From contig CATOSU010000020.1 of assembly GCA_951812615.1 (NCBI GenBank), positions 1 to 64,000 of the forward strand: 64,000 nt of DNA. The letters run 5' to 3'. This DNA is from an uncultured Paracoccaceae bacterium. GTDB taxonomy: Bacteria; Pseudomonadota; Alphaproteobacteria; Rhodobacterales; Rhodobacteraceae. How positions within the stretch are numbered: the first letter of the stretch is position 1; every line of letters begins with the position of its first letter. A model generated the notes under the pieces. The model ran no database searches and was not told the DNA's origin. It was given only the letters and a program-made list of their open reading frames with translations. A program made the position numbers and the translations under genes. This document shows, one piece after another, positions 1 to 8,773 of this stretch.

Positions 1-1
1 C

Positions 2-97
2 AACGAGATGCAGGCGCTGCAGATCGCCGCGCTGATCCTCGAGCCGGAGGACTGCGGCGCGGCGCTCATCGTCGACGGAGCGCCCCATGGCACGTAA
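2..97 (+). CDS. C-terminal end of a phage tail protein (partial)
   Basis: An open frame enters from the left edge and ends at TAA 95-97 after about 31 residues (last residues DGAPHGT). It overlaps the start of the tail chaperone gene by 11 bases, as is common in phage tail operons. In siphophages the gene immediately before the chaperone usually encodes the tail tube protein, so that is the best guess. Too little sequence is present to confirm it. Confidence 0.45.
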   Translation, partial: NEMQALQIAALILEPEDCGAALIVDGAPHGT

Positions 98-599
98 ACC
101 CGCAAAACCCCGCAACCCCGCGGCCGCCTCCGATGCCGACGCGCTTGCGATCCTTGATCCCGATATCGCGCTGGAGGTGGCCGATCCGGACACCGGCGCG
201 CCGGTGCAGATCACCGTGCACGAGTTCCGCTTCCGCGAAGGCCTCGAGATGCGCGCACTGGCCGGGCCGCTGATTGCGGATCTGGCGACACAACTGGACG
301 ACGGGGCCGCGTCCTCGGGCGGCGGCGTGGAGGCGGTGCTCGCGGCCCATGGCGATCTCTGGCTGGAGATTGCGGCCCGCGCGACCGGACGCGAGGCAGA
401 CTGGCTGGCCCGGCTCCGGGACGCGGATGCAGCACGGGTCTCGGGCGCCCTCTGGCAGGCGAATATGAGTTTTTTCGTGCGCCACATCGTGGCCGGGGCC
501 GGGCCGGGATGGATGGCACGCCTGTCGGCCTCGCAGACATCCTCGCAACCCTTGCCGCCGAGGGGCACGGAGACATCCGATCCCTCCCGGAGACATTGA
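87..599 (+). CDS. Phage tail assembly chaperone (gpG-like, zero frame)
   Basis: This 170-residue protein lies between a putative tail tube gene and the tape measure gene, the position of the lambda G/GT chaperone pair. The ATG at 87 overlaps the previous stop. The N-terminal 40 residues are low complexity (Ala/Pro/Asp), and the middle is a helical domain with a conserved-looking LWQANMSFF stretch at about residues 122-130. The codons for SFF contain a T-TTT-TTC heptamer at 470-476, a canonical -1 slippery site. Downstream the zero frame becomes Ser/Pro/Arg-rich while the -1 frame stays open to 703. The function, coating the tape measure during tail assembly, is inferred from synteny. Confidence 0.7.
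   Translation: MARKPAKPRNPAAASDADALAILDPDIALEVADPDTGAPVQITVHEFRFREGLEMRALAGPLIADLATQLDDGAASSGGGVEAVLAAHGDLWLEIAARATGREADWLARLRDADAARVSGALWQANMSFFVRHIVAGAGPGWMARLSASQTSSQPLPPRGTETSDPSRRH
470..476 (+). promoter_or_regulatory. Candidate programmed -1 frameshift heptamer (T TTT TTC)
   Basis: The heptamer X-XXY-YYZ with X=Y=T and Z=C is in register with the zero frame of the chaperone gene (codons TTT 471-473 and TTC 474-476). A -1 slip joins residue 130 to the frame that stays open to 703, with no stop in between. The position, in the 3' part of the G-like gene just before the tape measure gene, matches the lambda G-T arrangement. Confidence 0.6.
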
Positions 600-703
600 C
601 ATGGCGCCAGATCAGGCTCCTCTGGCAGGCCGGCGAGACCCGGCGCGCCCGCGCCGCGCAAACCCTTGCCACGGCGCTGGCGGCCAGCCTGCTGACACGG
701 TGA
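509..703 (+). CDS. Tail chaperone frameshift extension (gpT-like)
   Basis: This is a 64-residue open frame in the -1 register relative to the chaperone, ending at TGA 701-703, seven bases before the tape measure start. Its C-terminal half (TLTWRQIRLLWQAGETRRAR) looks like a real helical domain. The nominal ATG at 509 has no convincing Shine-Dalgarno sequence, so it is more likely made as a fusion after slippage at 470-476, giving about 205 residues in total. In lambda the equivalent T part binds the tape measure protein. Independent translation from 509 cannot be excluded. Confidence 0.55.
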   Translation: MDGTPVGLADILATLAAEGHGDIRSLPETLTWRQIRLLWQAGETRRARAAQTLATALAASLLTR

Positions 704-710
704 CGCTGGC

Positions 711-3503
711 ATGAGCGGTGATCTTGATCTCGCCCTGCGCATCCGCGCCGATCTGGATCAGGCACGCGCCGAATTGCGCCGGTTGCGCGCGGAGACCGGG
801 CAGGCCGGCGCAGGCGCGCGCACCGCAGGGCGGGGCTATGAGCAGGCCGCCTCGGGCATCGCCCGCAGTGCCACCGCCGCCCGCAGTGCTGCCACCGCGC
901 AGGAGCGGCTCACCCGGGCCACCCGGGCCGGGGCAGCGGCAGGGACTGCCCATCGCCAGGCAATGAGCGCCAGCCGGGCCTCACTCATCAATGTCGGCTA
1001 TCAGGTGCAGGACGTGGCCGTGCAGATGGCTTCCGGAACTTCGGCCTCCCGCGCGCTCAGCCAGCAATTGCCGCAACTGCTGTCGGGCTTCGGGCTGCTG
1101 GGCGTTGTGCTCGGCACCGCCTCGGCCGTGCTCATCCCCCTGGCCGGGCATCTCTTCGGCACCGGCGAGGCGGGCGAAGAGGCCGCCGACGCGACCGACC
1201 GGCTGGCCGACGCCACCGACCGGCTGCGCGGTCTCAAGGATCTGCGCGGCGATCTCGACGCCATTCGCGAACAATACGGGGGCGTGACGGCGCAGGTGCT
1301 GGCGCTGATTGAGGCCCAGAAGGAGCTTGAGCGCCGCAGCGCTGCCCGTGCCGCCCGGCAGGCGGTCGAGGGTATTCTGTCCGGCACCTTCGCCGCCGGG
1401 GCGCTCGACAGGACGGCAGCTTCTGCCCGCGCCGCCGGCGCCGAGGCTGCGATGCAGTTTGCAGAAGCGTTCCGGCAGCATCTTGTCCGCGCTGGAGATG
1501 TGGATGCCTTTGTCAAGGAGTATAATGCCGCCCTCAATCCCCTCAGTCCCACAGCCGCCATCGAAACCCCGCGCGATGTGCTGGACCGGTTTGGGTTTTC
1601 CGACATAGCCGCCGGGGCGGAGGCTGCGGGTGTCTCCGTAGAGGCGGTGGCAGAGGCGTTCCGCGCCCTGTTTGGAAATTATGACCAAGCCCAGGAGGCG
1701 CTCGAACGCTTTCTCACGTTGGCAAAGGCGGGTTTTGAGAAGCTGGCCGAAGAGACGGGTCTGGGTGTCGATGCCGTCAGGAAGGTCGGCGCGGCGCTTG
1801 AGGGGCTCCGCGACGCGGACGGGATCCGAGCCCAACAGGAGGCTGCCACAAGGCTGCGCCAGGCGCTCCGCGCCGCCGCCGCTGCGGCCCCAGACCTTAC
1901 GGAGGATCAGCAAGCCCAGATCGATCATCTGCTGGGTGACGTGTTGGATCTCGAGGGCCATCTGCGTGAATTGCTCGCAACCGATGGCCGCAACCCGGGC
2001 CTCGACACGATGGCCGGGCAGGCGCACGCGCTGGCCGAGGCGGCCGCCCGTGCCCGGGCCGAACTGGAAGCCCTGCCCGGGATGCAGGCGGCGGCCCTCT
2101 TGCGCGCGCAGATCCGCAACCGCACGGTCGGCCAGCCGGTCGAACGGGCAAGGCAACTGGCCGAAGCGGATGCCGCGGCATTGCGTGTCACCGGGCTTGG
2201 CGGGCGGGTCAATGACCCCATGGATGTATTCGGGGACGGGATGGTCACGGCCGCCGGAGAGGCCGGCGCAGAGATTGCCCGCCTCGACAGGGCGACAGCC
2301 GAGGCCGAGGCCGCTCTGCGCAAGTTGCAACGCGGTGGCGGGGGACGCGGCAATCCCCTGGACCAGCTTGAGGGTCAGCTCGAGCGTTACATCCGCAGTG
2401 CCCAGAGGGCGCGTGTCGAACTCATGGGTCTCGGTGACGCGGAAGAGGCGCGGGCACTCGCCGCCCTCGATGCCGCGCGCCTCGGCGAGGCGGCCATCGC
2501 AAAGATCGGCGCCGGACCTGATGAGGTCGCGGACATCCGCGCCCTTCAAGCCGCCCTTGTTGACGCCGCCGGCGCGGCCGCCAGGCTCAACAAGGAACTT
2601 CAGCACGGCCCGCAGGGGGCCGCCGCGCTCTCCCGCGCATTTGAAGACTATGCCGAAGACGCAAGCCATGCCGGCGACGAGATCGCCGAAGCCACCACGG
2701 CAGCCATGAAGGGCATGGAGGACGCGCTGGTGGGCTTTGTCACTACCGGGAAGCTCGAGTTTTCCGGGCTGGTCGATGCGATCCTGGCCGATCTCGCCCG
2801 CATTGTCATCCGCCAGAGCATCACCGGGCCGCTGGCGGACGCGCTGAGCGGGGTCTTTGGCGGGATATTCGGCGGCGCCGGCCCGGCAACATCTCCGCGC
2901 CCGACGGCACGACCGTGGCATGTTGGCGGTGTCGTCACCGACGACACCTTGCCGTCACTCTATCATTCCGGCGGTGTGGCCGGGGCGAGAGCCCTCACCC
3001 GCGCCCGCGAGATCGTGACTGCGTCCGCCCGCCATGGTCCCTCGTCCCGCGAGGTGCCGGCCCTGCTCACCGCCGGCGAGGCGGTGCTGACCGCGCCGCA
3101 GGCGGCCGCGATCGAGGCGGCGCTGGCCGCGCTGGAGCGACCGCGGTATCATGCGGGAGGTGTTGCCATCGACCCCGCCACGATCCCGAAAATATACGCG
3201 CCCGCCGACCCCACCATCAGTGCGTCGGCGGCGGTGCCCGGTCAGGATATCGCCGACCGGCTCGCCGCCTCCCTGACGCCGCTCATGGAACGGCTGGCCG
3301 GCGCGCAGGGCGGCCCGCGTCAACTCCGCGTCCATATCGACAACCAGGGCTCCGGGCCGCCGCAGCGCCCGCGCGAGGCGGTGATTGAACCCGATATCGA
3401 GGGCGCCGTCGTGCGGATCATCACCGAGGACGACGCGACCGGCGGGCCAATCAGCCAGACCGTGTCCCGCAGATTCGGAAAACGCCGGGGGGATTTCTGG
3501 TGA
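711..3503 (+). CDS. Phage tail tape measure protein
   Basis: At 930 residues this is by far the longest tail gene, and it sits directly after the tail chaperone pair. It is rich in Ala, Glu, Arg and Leu with long predicted coiled coils (about residues 150-620). There are hydrophobic segments at about 125-150 (GFGLLGVVLGTASAVLIPLAG) and near 710-725 (GVFGGIFGGAGP), and a Gly/Pro/Arg-rich tail ending RRFGKRRGDFW. This composition is typical of tape measure proteins, which set tail length and help DNA enter the cell. The last bases overlap the GTG start of the next gene. Confidence 0.88.
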   Translation: MSGDLDLALRIRADLDQARAELRRLRAETGQAGAGARTAGRGYEQAASGIARSATAARSAATAQERLTRATRAGAAAGTAHRQAMSASRASLINVGYQVQDVAVQMASGTSASRALSQQLPQLLSGFGLLGVVLGTASAVLIPLAGHLFGTGEAGEEAADATDRLADATDRLRGLKDLRGDLDAIREQYGGVTAQVLALIEAQKELERRSAARAARQAVEGILSGTFAAGALDRTAASARAAGAEAAMQFAEAFRQHLVRAGDVDAFVKEYNAALNPLSPTAAIETPRDVLDRFGFSDIAAGAEAAGVSVEAVAEAFRALFGNYDQAQEALERFLTLAKAGFEKLAEETGLGVDAVRKVGAALEGLRDADGIRAQQEAATRLRQALRAAAAAAPDLTEDQQAQIDHLLGDVLDLEGHLRELLATDGRNPGLDTMAGQAHALAEAAARARAELEALPGMQAAALLRAQIRNRTVGQPVERARQLAEADAAALRVTGLGGRVNDPMDVFGDGMVTAAGEAGAEIARLDRATAEAEAALRKLQRGGGGRGNPLDQLEGQLERYIRSAQRARVELMGLGDAEEARALAALDAARLGEAAIAKIGAGPDEVADIRALQAALVDAAGAAARLNKELQHGPQGAAALSRAFEDYAEDASHAGDEIAEATTAAMKGMEDALVGFVTTGKLEFSGLVDAILADLARIVIRQSITGPLADALSGVFGGIFGGAGPATSPRPTARPWHVGGVVTDDTLPSLYHSGGVAGARALTRAREIVTASARHGPSSREVPALLTAGEAVLTAPQAAAIEAALAALERPRYHAGGVAIDPATIPKIYAPADPTISASAAVPGQDIADRLAASLTPLMERLAGAQGGPRQLRVHIDNQGSGPPQRPREAVIEPDIEGAVVRIITEDDATGGPISQTVSRRFGKRRGDFW

Positions 3504-3865
3504 GCGCGCCGCTGCCTCTCTGGCCCAATGAGGCCCGGATCGATGCCGACGCACTCGAAACCGGCCAGGCGGAGGATGTGCTGCGCACGCCGTTCGAGGA
3601 CGGCACGGTGCGCCAGGCCCGCCGGGGCCGGGGCCTGCGCACATGGGACATCCTTGCGCATCTGGACAGCGATGCCGCGATGGTCGCATTCCGCAGATGG
3701 GCGGGTTCCCATGCCCATCGCTGGTTCGCCTTTCCCGATCCGCTCGGGCCGGGCAGCCTGCGCGTCCGTGTCCGGGGCGGGGCCGGCGGCATCACCGCCC
3801 GGGGCCGTGTTTCTGGTGGCCAGCGCCGCTGGGAGCTGCGCCTGACGCTGGAAGGACCCGCCTGA
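3500..3865 (+). CDS. Phage minor tail protein, about 121 residues
   Basis: The gene starts at GTG 3500, which overlaps the tape measure stop (GTGA), and ends at the ATG of the next gene. This tight coupling indicates translation within the tail operon. The product begins SAPLPLWPNEARID and has a beta-rich pattern (WFAFPDPLGPGSLRVRV, RWELRLTLEG). A small beta-rich protein between the tape measure and DUF1833-type genes fits a distal tail or tail-tip connector. I do not recognise a specific family with certainty. Confidence 0.6.
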   Translation: MSAPLPLWPNEARIDADALETGQAEDVLRTPFEDGTVRQARRGRGLRTWDILAHLDSDAAMVAFRRWAGSHAHRWFAFPDPLGPGSLRVRVRGGAGGITARGRVSGGQRRWELRLTLEGPA

Positions 3866-4338
3866 TGCCCGCGCCCGGCTTTGATATCGCTCTGCGCGCG
3901 CTCGCGCCCGAGGACATCGTCCCGGCACTCGAGATCCGTCATCCGGCGCTCGCTGATCCCCTGCGCCTGGCAGTGTCGCCGCAGAACCGCGAGATCGCGG
4001 GGCAGGCCTACACCGCCATCGCGCTCAGGCTGAAGCTGGCCGACGACCGGGCCGGGCGGGCACCGCGTGCGGAGCTGCGCATGGACAATGTCGGGCGCGA
4101 GGCAATGGCGTGGATCGCGCGCTCCGGCGGCGGGGCCGGGGCCACCGTGCGGATCATGCTCTGTCTGGCCGACGGTGATGCCCAGGCCCATACCCCCGAC
4201 TGGGAGCGCACGCTCGATGTGCTCGGCATCGAGGTCACCGACACCGAGATCGTCGCCACGCTCGGCTACGACCCCGGTCTTGACCGGGCCGCCGTGGCGC
4301 TGCGCTACGAGCCCGAAACCGCACCGGGCCTGTTCTGA
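3865..4338 (+). CDS. DUF1833-like phage tail protein
   Basis: The ATG at 3865 overlaps the previous TGA, so this start is preferred over upstream starts that would run through the preceding gene. The 157-residue product starts MPAPGFDIALRALAPEDIV and carries the pattern ALEIRHPAL, PLRLAVS and a C-terminal TLGYDPGLDRAAVALRY. It resembles the DUF1833 family of siphophage tail proteins, which adopt an immunoglobulin-like or tail-tip hub fold. Its place between the tape measure and the peptidase/J genes supports a distal tail role. The family name is from memory of its pattern and was not searched. Confidence 0.6.
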   Translation: MPAPGFDIALRALAPEDIVPALEIRHPALADPLRLAVSPQNREIAGQAYTAIALRLKLADDRAGRAPRAELRMDNVGREAMAWIARSGGGAGATVRIMLCLADGDAQAHTPDWERTLDVLGIEVTDTEIVATLGYDPGLDRAAVALRYEPETAPGLF

Positions 4339-4350
4339 AGGAGATACAAA

Positions 4351-4698
4351 ATGCCGGACCGGATATACACCAAACGCGGCGACAGCCTCGCACTCGACTG
4401 CACCGCCTGGCTCACCCCGCCAAAGGGGGCAGAGCCAGGCATGCCACGCGACCTCACCGCCTGGACGCCGGAATGCCAGATGCGCCATGAGCGAACCGGA
4501 GCGCGTATCAGCCTGCGCGCCACAGCCTCGGGCACGAAGGCGGCCCGGGGCCGGTTCGCGCTCTCGGCCCGGGCGACAGAGACGCAGGCCTGGCCCACGG
4601 GATGCTGGCGCGCGGATATCCAGTTCACCGACCGGGGCGGCGCGGTGACGAGCACCGAAACATTCATCATCCATGTACTGGAGGACATCACCCGATGA
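4351..4698 (+). CDS. Hypothetical phage tail or baseplate protein, 115 residues
   Basis: A good ribosome site (AAGGAG, 4338-4343) precedes ATG 4351, and the stop overlaps the ATG of the fibre-like gene (ATGA at 4695). The product is beta-rich (SLALDCTAWLTPP, ARISLRATASG, WRADIQFTDRGG, TSTETFIIHVLEDI). This resembles the small N-terminal domain of baseplate upper proteins that hold receptor-binding proteins. Placement directly before the fibre-like gene supports an adaptor role, but I do not recognise a specific family. Confidence 0.5.
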   Translation: MPDRIYTKRGDSLALDCTAWLTPPKGAEPGMPRDLTAWTPECQMRHERTGARISLRATASGTKAARGRFALSARATETQAWPTGCWRADIQFTDRGGAVTSTETFIIHVLEDITR

Positions 4699-5555
4699 GC
4701 ACCGTTATTTCCACGACCCAGGGCAGCGTCTCGATCAACGATGCAGCACCGGTCAGCAACGATATCGTCGCCCAGGGCGCCGCCGCTGCGGCCGCGGCCG
4801 AAAAGGCGAAAGATGCGACCACCAGGGCCGACACCTTCATCGCCGGCGCAAAGGCCGCCTTCCCGCTTGCCCCCAACCTGCTGGCCGATACCAAGAAGTT
4901 CGCAACCCTCTGCGGCGGTGTGACCAATACGAGCACCGAAATGTTCGCGGCGCATAATGGCTCCGCCTGGCACGCCAATCTCTACAACGGAACGAAGGCC
5001 ACAGGCAAAATCGAGGTGGTGACGCTCGACAGGCTTGCCGCAAAAGGTATCCCCTTCGGCGGCGATCTCGCCCGGGCGACCAACGGGCCGGACGCCGCGA
5101 CGCCCTGGAACGGCTCTGATTTCCGCGCCGTCCTGCTTGATGTCAAAATCGACACGAACCAGACCGGCGGCGATCCGGGCCACATTTATGTGCTGAGACA
5201 GGGCTCGACCCGCTTCACGGGGCTGGGCAAAGGCGAGTTCCAAACCCAGGCCGCCTGTTTCGTCAACGTGATTGCACAATCGGGCAAGATTCAATTCCGT
5301 CCGTCAGGAGGCATGTCGGCCGTCATTATGGCGGGGCCCGACCTCAGGGGCAAGGGCTGGACATATCTGCAGAGCAGCCGGACCGGCTGGGGCGGAGACC
5401 ACCTGCCGCGCTTCGAAGGCAAAGGCACCATGAAGGTGGCGCTGGCGCTGCCTTACGTCGGCACTGGCGATCATGGCGGTGCGTTCATCTACGCCCAGTC
5501 GCTCGGGCGCTACACCCACGGCGATGACCGCCTGTCCGCCGGCATGACCTACTGA
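4695..5555 (+). CDS. Putative tail fibre / receptor-binding protein
   Basis: The product has 286 residues. The first 45 residues are Ala/Lys-rich and helical (QGAAAAAAAEKAKDATTRAD), like the trimeric coiled stalk of a fibre. The remainder is Gly/Asn/Thr-rich and beta-like, ending GRYTHGDDRLSAGMTY. Codon use is less GC-biased than in the neighbouring tail genes, which is usual for exchangeable host-range modules. The ATG at 4695 overlaps the upstream stop. Receptor binding is inferred from position and composition; no enzymatic motif was recognised. Confidence 0.5.
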   Translation: MSTVISTTQGSVSINDAAPVSNDIVAQGAAAAAAAEKAKDATTRADTFIAGAKAAFPLAPNLLADTKKFATLCGGVTNTSTEMFAAHNGSAWHANLYNGTKATGKIEVVTLDRLAAKGIPFGGDLARATNGPDAATPWNGSDFRAVLLDVKIDTNQTGGDPGHIYVLRQGSTRFTGLGKGEFQTQAACFVNVIAQSGKIQFRPSGGMSAVIMAGPDLRGKGWTYLQSSRTGWGGDHLPRFEGKGTMKVALALPYVGTGDHGGAFIYAQSLGRYTHGDDRLSAGMTY

Positions 5556-5569
5556 GAAGGAGACAGATT

Positions 5570-6016
5570 ATGGCCCTTATCAAAAAAGGCACGGAAACAA
5601 TCGCCGCCATGGCGCTGCGGGATGTGGATGACTGGCTCGAGCAGGAGGGTCTCGGCAAGGACGCTGTCACCGTGGAGGCAAACGACGCGGAAATCCGGGA
5701 CGCCGCGCGGGCCGCAATACACCGCACAGCCGGCGACGCGGACACGCTGATCGGCACCTATGGCGACGGCGTGACCTTCCTGCTGGTGGAAATCGGGCGG
5801 CTCGCCGCCGCGCTCAGGGCGTCCACAACCCTTGCCCAGGCCAAAACCGCCGCTACGCCCCTGGCCGACGCGCTCGCGCCGATCGTGGCGGGCGTCGGGG
5901 ACGGCACCATCAAACTGCCCTACAAGCTCAAGACCGGCGGACAGGCGGCCGCACTCACCGAGATCGGCACCCGGATCACGCGCGTCGCCGAGGCCTTCGA
6001 GGGCGATGACGGATAA
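5570..6016 (+). CDS. Hypothetical phage protein, 148 residues
   Basis: AAGGAG at 5556-5561 precedes ATG 5570, and the stop (6014-6016) lies inside the start region of the peptidase gene, so the two are translationally coupled. The product is helical and Ala-rich with no signal peptide or membrane segment. It contains ETIAAMALRDVDDWLEQEGL near the start and a C-terminal region PYKLKTGGQAAALTEIG. It may be a fibre assembly factor or a small structural protein. I do not recognise a family. Confidence 0.5.
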   Translation: MALIKKGTETIAAMALRDVDDWLEQEGLGKDAVTVEANDAEIRDAARAAIHRTAGDADTLIGTYGDGVTFLLVEIGRLAAALRASTTLAQAKTAATPLADALAPIVAGVGDGTIKLPYKLKTGGQAAALTEIGTRITRVAEAFEGDDG

Positions 6017-6419
6017 GGATCGCACCCGCACTCCCGACTGGGCCACGGCCTGGGTCGGCGCGCCGGCCGAGGATTGCGCCGATCTGGTCGCACGGGTGCG
6101 CCGCGCCGTGTTCGGGCACGCCCTCGACCTGCCGCCCAGCCCCGGCAGCCTGCGCGCGCGGGACGGGGCCATAGCCGCGCTCGGGGGCAACTTCGCGCAG
6201 GCCCTCGGCACCGGCGAGGCACCACAGGAGGGCGATGCGGTGCTGATGCGCGCCGCCGCCCGCACCCGCGCCCTCGGTCACCATATCGGGCTCTGGACTG
6301 GCAGTCCCGGCACTCCGCATGTCCTCCATCACATGGCCATGCTTGGCACCTGCCTGCATCCGCTGGCGCGCCTCGAAGACCGGGGCCTCGTCTTCGCCGG
6401 CCTTTACCGATGGCTGTGA
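6006..6419 (+). CDS. Tail-associated NlpC/P60-type cell-wall peptidase
   Basis: This is a compact 137-residue protein. The motif EDCADLV places a likely catalytic Cys at residue 24, and HHIGLW followed by HVLHHM provides the downstream His of the Cys-His pair, as in NlpC/P60 peptidases of phage tail tips and gene transfer agents. Such enzymes cut peptidoglycan cross-links during DNA entry. It lies directly before the J-like tip gene, the usual order in siphophages (K-J in lambda). The ATG at 6006 is inside the previous gene's end. Catalytic assignments are from motif spacing only. Confidence 0.72.
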   Translation: MTDKDRTRTPDWATAWVGAPAEDCADLVARVRRAVFGHALDLPPSPGSLRARDGAIAALGGNFAQALGTGEAPQEGDAVLMRAAARTRALGHHIGLWTGSPGTPHVLHHMAMLGTCLHPLARLEDRGLVFAGLYRWL

Positions 6420-8773
6420 TCCTCCCCCGGGCGGCGACCGGAACCCCTGCATGCCCCCTGCACCGCCGCCGCACCGCCCCTGCAGAGCCCCTGCATGCCC
6501 CCTGCAGCGTCGATATCTGGCCGCACCCCCTGACGGCAGAGGGGCGGATCACCATCATGCTGCCGCATAGCACGCCCCTCGATACACTCGCCGCCGCCGC
6601 GCTCCCCGGCCTGGGTCCCGGCCACATCCTGGTGAGCGTCGATGGCCACGCCGTGCCGCCATCCGACCGCGCCCGCACCCGGCTCCGCGCCGGCCGGCAT
6701 GTGGTACTGCGCCCCGCGCTCGCCGGCGGCGGCGACAGCAATCCGCTGCAGATCATCGGCACCATCGCGCTCCTCGCCCTCGGGGCATGGCTGCCCGGCG
6801 CGCAATTCCTGGCAGGCCTCACCTCGTTCCAGGCCTCGCTCGTCTCCGCCGGCATAATGGTCGCCGGCGGTCTCGTCCTCAACGCCCTCATTCCGCCCCC
6901 CGATCCCGCCGGCACCGCCGCCGGGCCGGAACCCGTCCATTCGCTCACCGGTGGCGCCAACCAGGCGCGGCCCTACGCGCCCGTCCCGCTCATCCTCGGC
7001 GCACACCGCATCTTCCCCGATGTCGCCGCCGTGCCCTGGGCCCGATTTGACAACGATAACAACCAGGACCTCGTTCAGGTCTTCGGCCTCGGGGCCGGGG
7101 CCCCGGAGATCTCCGACCTCCGCCTTGGCGATACCCCGCTGGATCAGTTCACAGGCGTGTCGCGCCACATCCTGCGCGGCCGCGCAGGACCCGAACGCGC
7201 CGATATCCACACCGCAGCCGGACCCGCGCTCGACAGCACCGACTGGCAGACCCGGCGGACGGCGCAGAAGAGCACCCATGTCGGCATCGATCTCGCCGCC
7301 CGCCAAACCGTCTATAACGGCAAGGGCGAGGGATCAGGCCGCACCGTGACCCTGGAAATCGAGGCACGCCCGGCGGATACGGACATCCCATGGACCCGCC
7401 TCGGACCCGGCCCCCTCAGCCTGACCGGCGATGATCGCGCCAGCGAGGTCCGGCGCTCGACCGTGATCCGCCTGCCGTCCCCCGGTACATGGGATGTCCG
7501 CATCCGCCGCACCGCCGCACCCGCCAGGGGAACCCGGGACGTCGACCATCTGCAATGGACCGCACTGCGTTCGATCCGTCCCGACCCCGGCGACTATCGC
7601 GGCCAGACACGGCTCTGGCTGCGCATCCGCGCCTCAGGCGAGGCCTCGGGCTCCCTCGCCCGGCTCTCCTGCATGGCGCACCAGCCCGTGCCCGTCCCCG
7701 ATGGCCAGGGCGGCTGGCAGACGCAACCCACATCCAACCCGGCCTGGATATTCCTCTGGCTCGCAAAAGGCCTCCACGTGGACGGACGCCTGGTCGCAGG
7801 CGCCGGACTTCCCAAGGCCCGCATCGATCTTGCTGCCATCCGCGCCTGGGCCGCATTCTGCAAACGCCGCGAACTGCGCTGCGATGCCGTCATCTCCAGC
7901 GCCATGGACGCCCGCGACCTGCTGACCATGGTCGCCCGCTGCGGCCGCGCCAGCCCGACATGGGCCAGCGGCAGGCTCGGCGTCATATACGACGATCCCG
8001 ACACCCCCGTCTCCGCCCTCATCACGCCGGGAAACATCATCCCCGACAGCCTGCGCATCGCGTGGACCAGCGGCGCGGCGGCAGAGGAAATCGCGCTGCG
8101 CTATATCGACAGAGACCGCGACTGGACATGGCAGACCGTCCGCCGCCTCATGCCCGGCCTCACCGGACCCCCCGCATCAGCCACAACCGTGACATTTCCC
8201 GGTATCATTCATACCGCCCGCGCCGAGGAAGAATGCGCGCTGCAGGCCGCCCGCCAGATCTATCACCGCCGCCGCATCTCATGGGACATGGGACCCGAAG
8301 GCCTCGCCATCGCCCGCGGCGACGTCGTCGCCCTCACCCACGGCCTGCTCGACGGCGGTATCGCCGGGCGCGCCACCGCAAACCCGCAACGCGCTGTCCT
8401 GTATCTCGACCGCGCGGCCGAGATCAAAGACGGTGACCGCATCCTGATCCGCACTCCCAATGGCAGCATACATGACTGCGCCGTCGACCGGCACCCGGGC
8501 GATGCAGCAACCGGACCCGTCGACCGCCTCAAGCTCGCAACCCCACTCCCCGAACCCCTCGACGCCGACGGGGCCGACCCCGCAGACACCCTCTGGCGGC
8601 TGCACTCCGCCATCGCGCCACACGCCCATCTGCGCATCATCGGAACCGAGCCGCGCGGCGAAGACCGCATCCGCCTCACCGCCATCGACGAGGTCGACGC
8701 CTATTACCAGGGCGCCGGTATCGAAACGCCCGACCGAACCGTGCCACGAACCCTCGATCTGACCGGGGTCTGA
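6410..8773 (+). CDS. J-like phage tail tip (host specificity) protein
   Basis: The product has 787 residues. ATG 6410 overlaps the end of the peptidase gene in another frame. The N-terminus contains a short region ending in ITIMLPHSTPLDTLAAAALPG. A hydrophobic segment at about residues 110-150 (LQIIGTIALLALGAWLPGAQF and following) is the putative membrane-active or tip-inserting helix of J/TipJ proteins. Beta-rich hub domains follow. It terminates at TGA 8771-8773, but the same frame reopens at once into a proline-rich 40-codon stretch. Role: central fibre/hub for receptor recognition and DNA ejection. Confidence 0.8.
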   Translation: MAVILPRAATGTPACPLHRRRTAPAEPLHAPCSVDIWPHPLTAEGRITIMLPHSTPLDTLAAAALPGLGPGHILVSVDGHAVPPSDRARTRLRAGRHVVLRPALAGGGDSNPLQIIGTIALLALGAWLPGAQFLAGLTSFQASLVSAGIMVAGGLVLNALIPPPDPAGTAAGPEPVHSLTGGANQARPYAPVPLILGAHRIFPDVAAVPWARFDNDNNQDLVQVFGLGAGAPEISDLRLGDTPLDQFTGVSRHILRGRAGPERADIHTAAGPALDSTDWQTRRTAQKSTHVGIDLAARQTVYNGKGEGSGRTVTLEIEARPADTDIPWTRLGPGPLSLTGDDRASEVRRSTVIRLPSPGTWDVRIRRTAAPARGTRDVDHLQWTALRSIRPDPGDYRGQTRLWLRIRASGEASGSLARLSCMAHQPVPVPDGQGGWQTQPTSNPAWIFLWLAKGLHVDGRLVAGAGLPKARIDLAAIRAWAAFCKRRELRCDAVISSAMDARDLLTMVARCGRASPTWASGRLGVIYDDPDTPVSALITPGNIIPDSLRIAWTSGAAAEEIALRYIDRDRDWTWQTVRRLMPGLTGPPASATTVTFPGIIHTARAEEECALQAARQIYHRRRISWDMGPEGLAIARGDVVALTHGLLDGGIAGRATANPQRAVLYLDRAAEIKDGDRILIRTPNGSIHDCAVDRHPGDAATGPVDRLKLATPLPEPLDADGADPADTLWRLHSAIAPHAHLRIIGTEPRGEDRIRLTAIDEVDAYYQGAGIETPDRTVPRTLDLTGV

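Noticed and set aside
981-2921. 646-residue open frame on the minus strand inside the tape measure gene
   Set aside because: Antisense shadow of a high-GC gene: the frame mirrors the tape measure codons, has low-complexity His/Gln/Arg-rich content, and no ribosome site.
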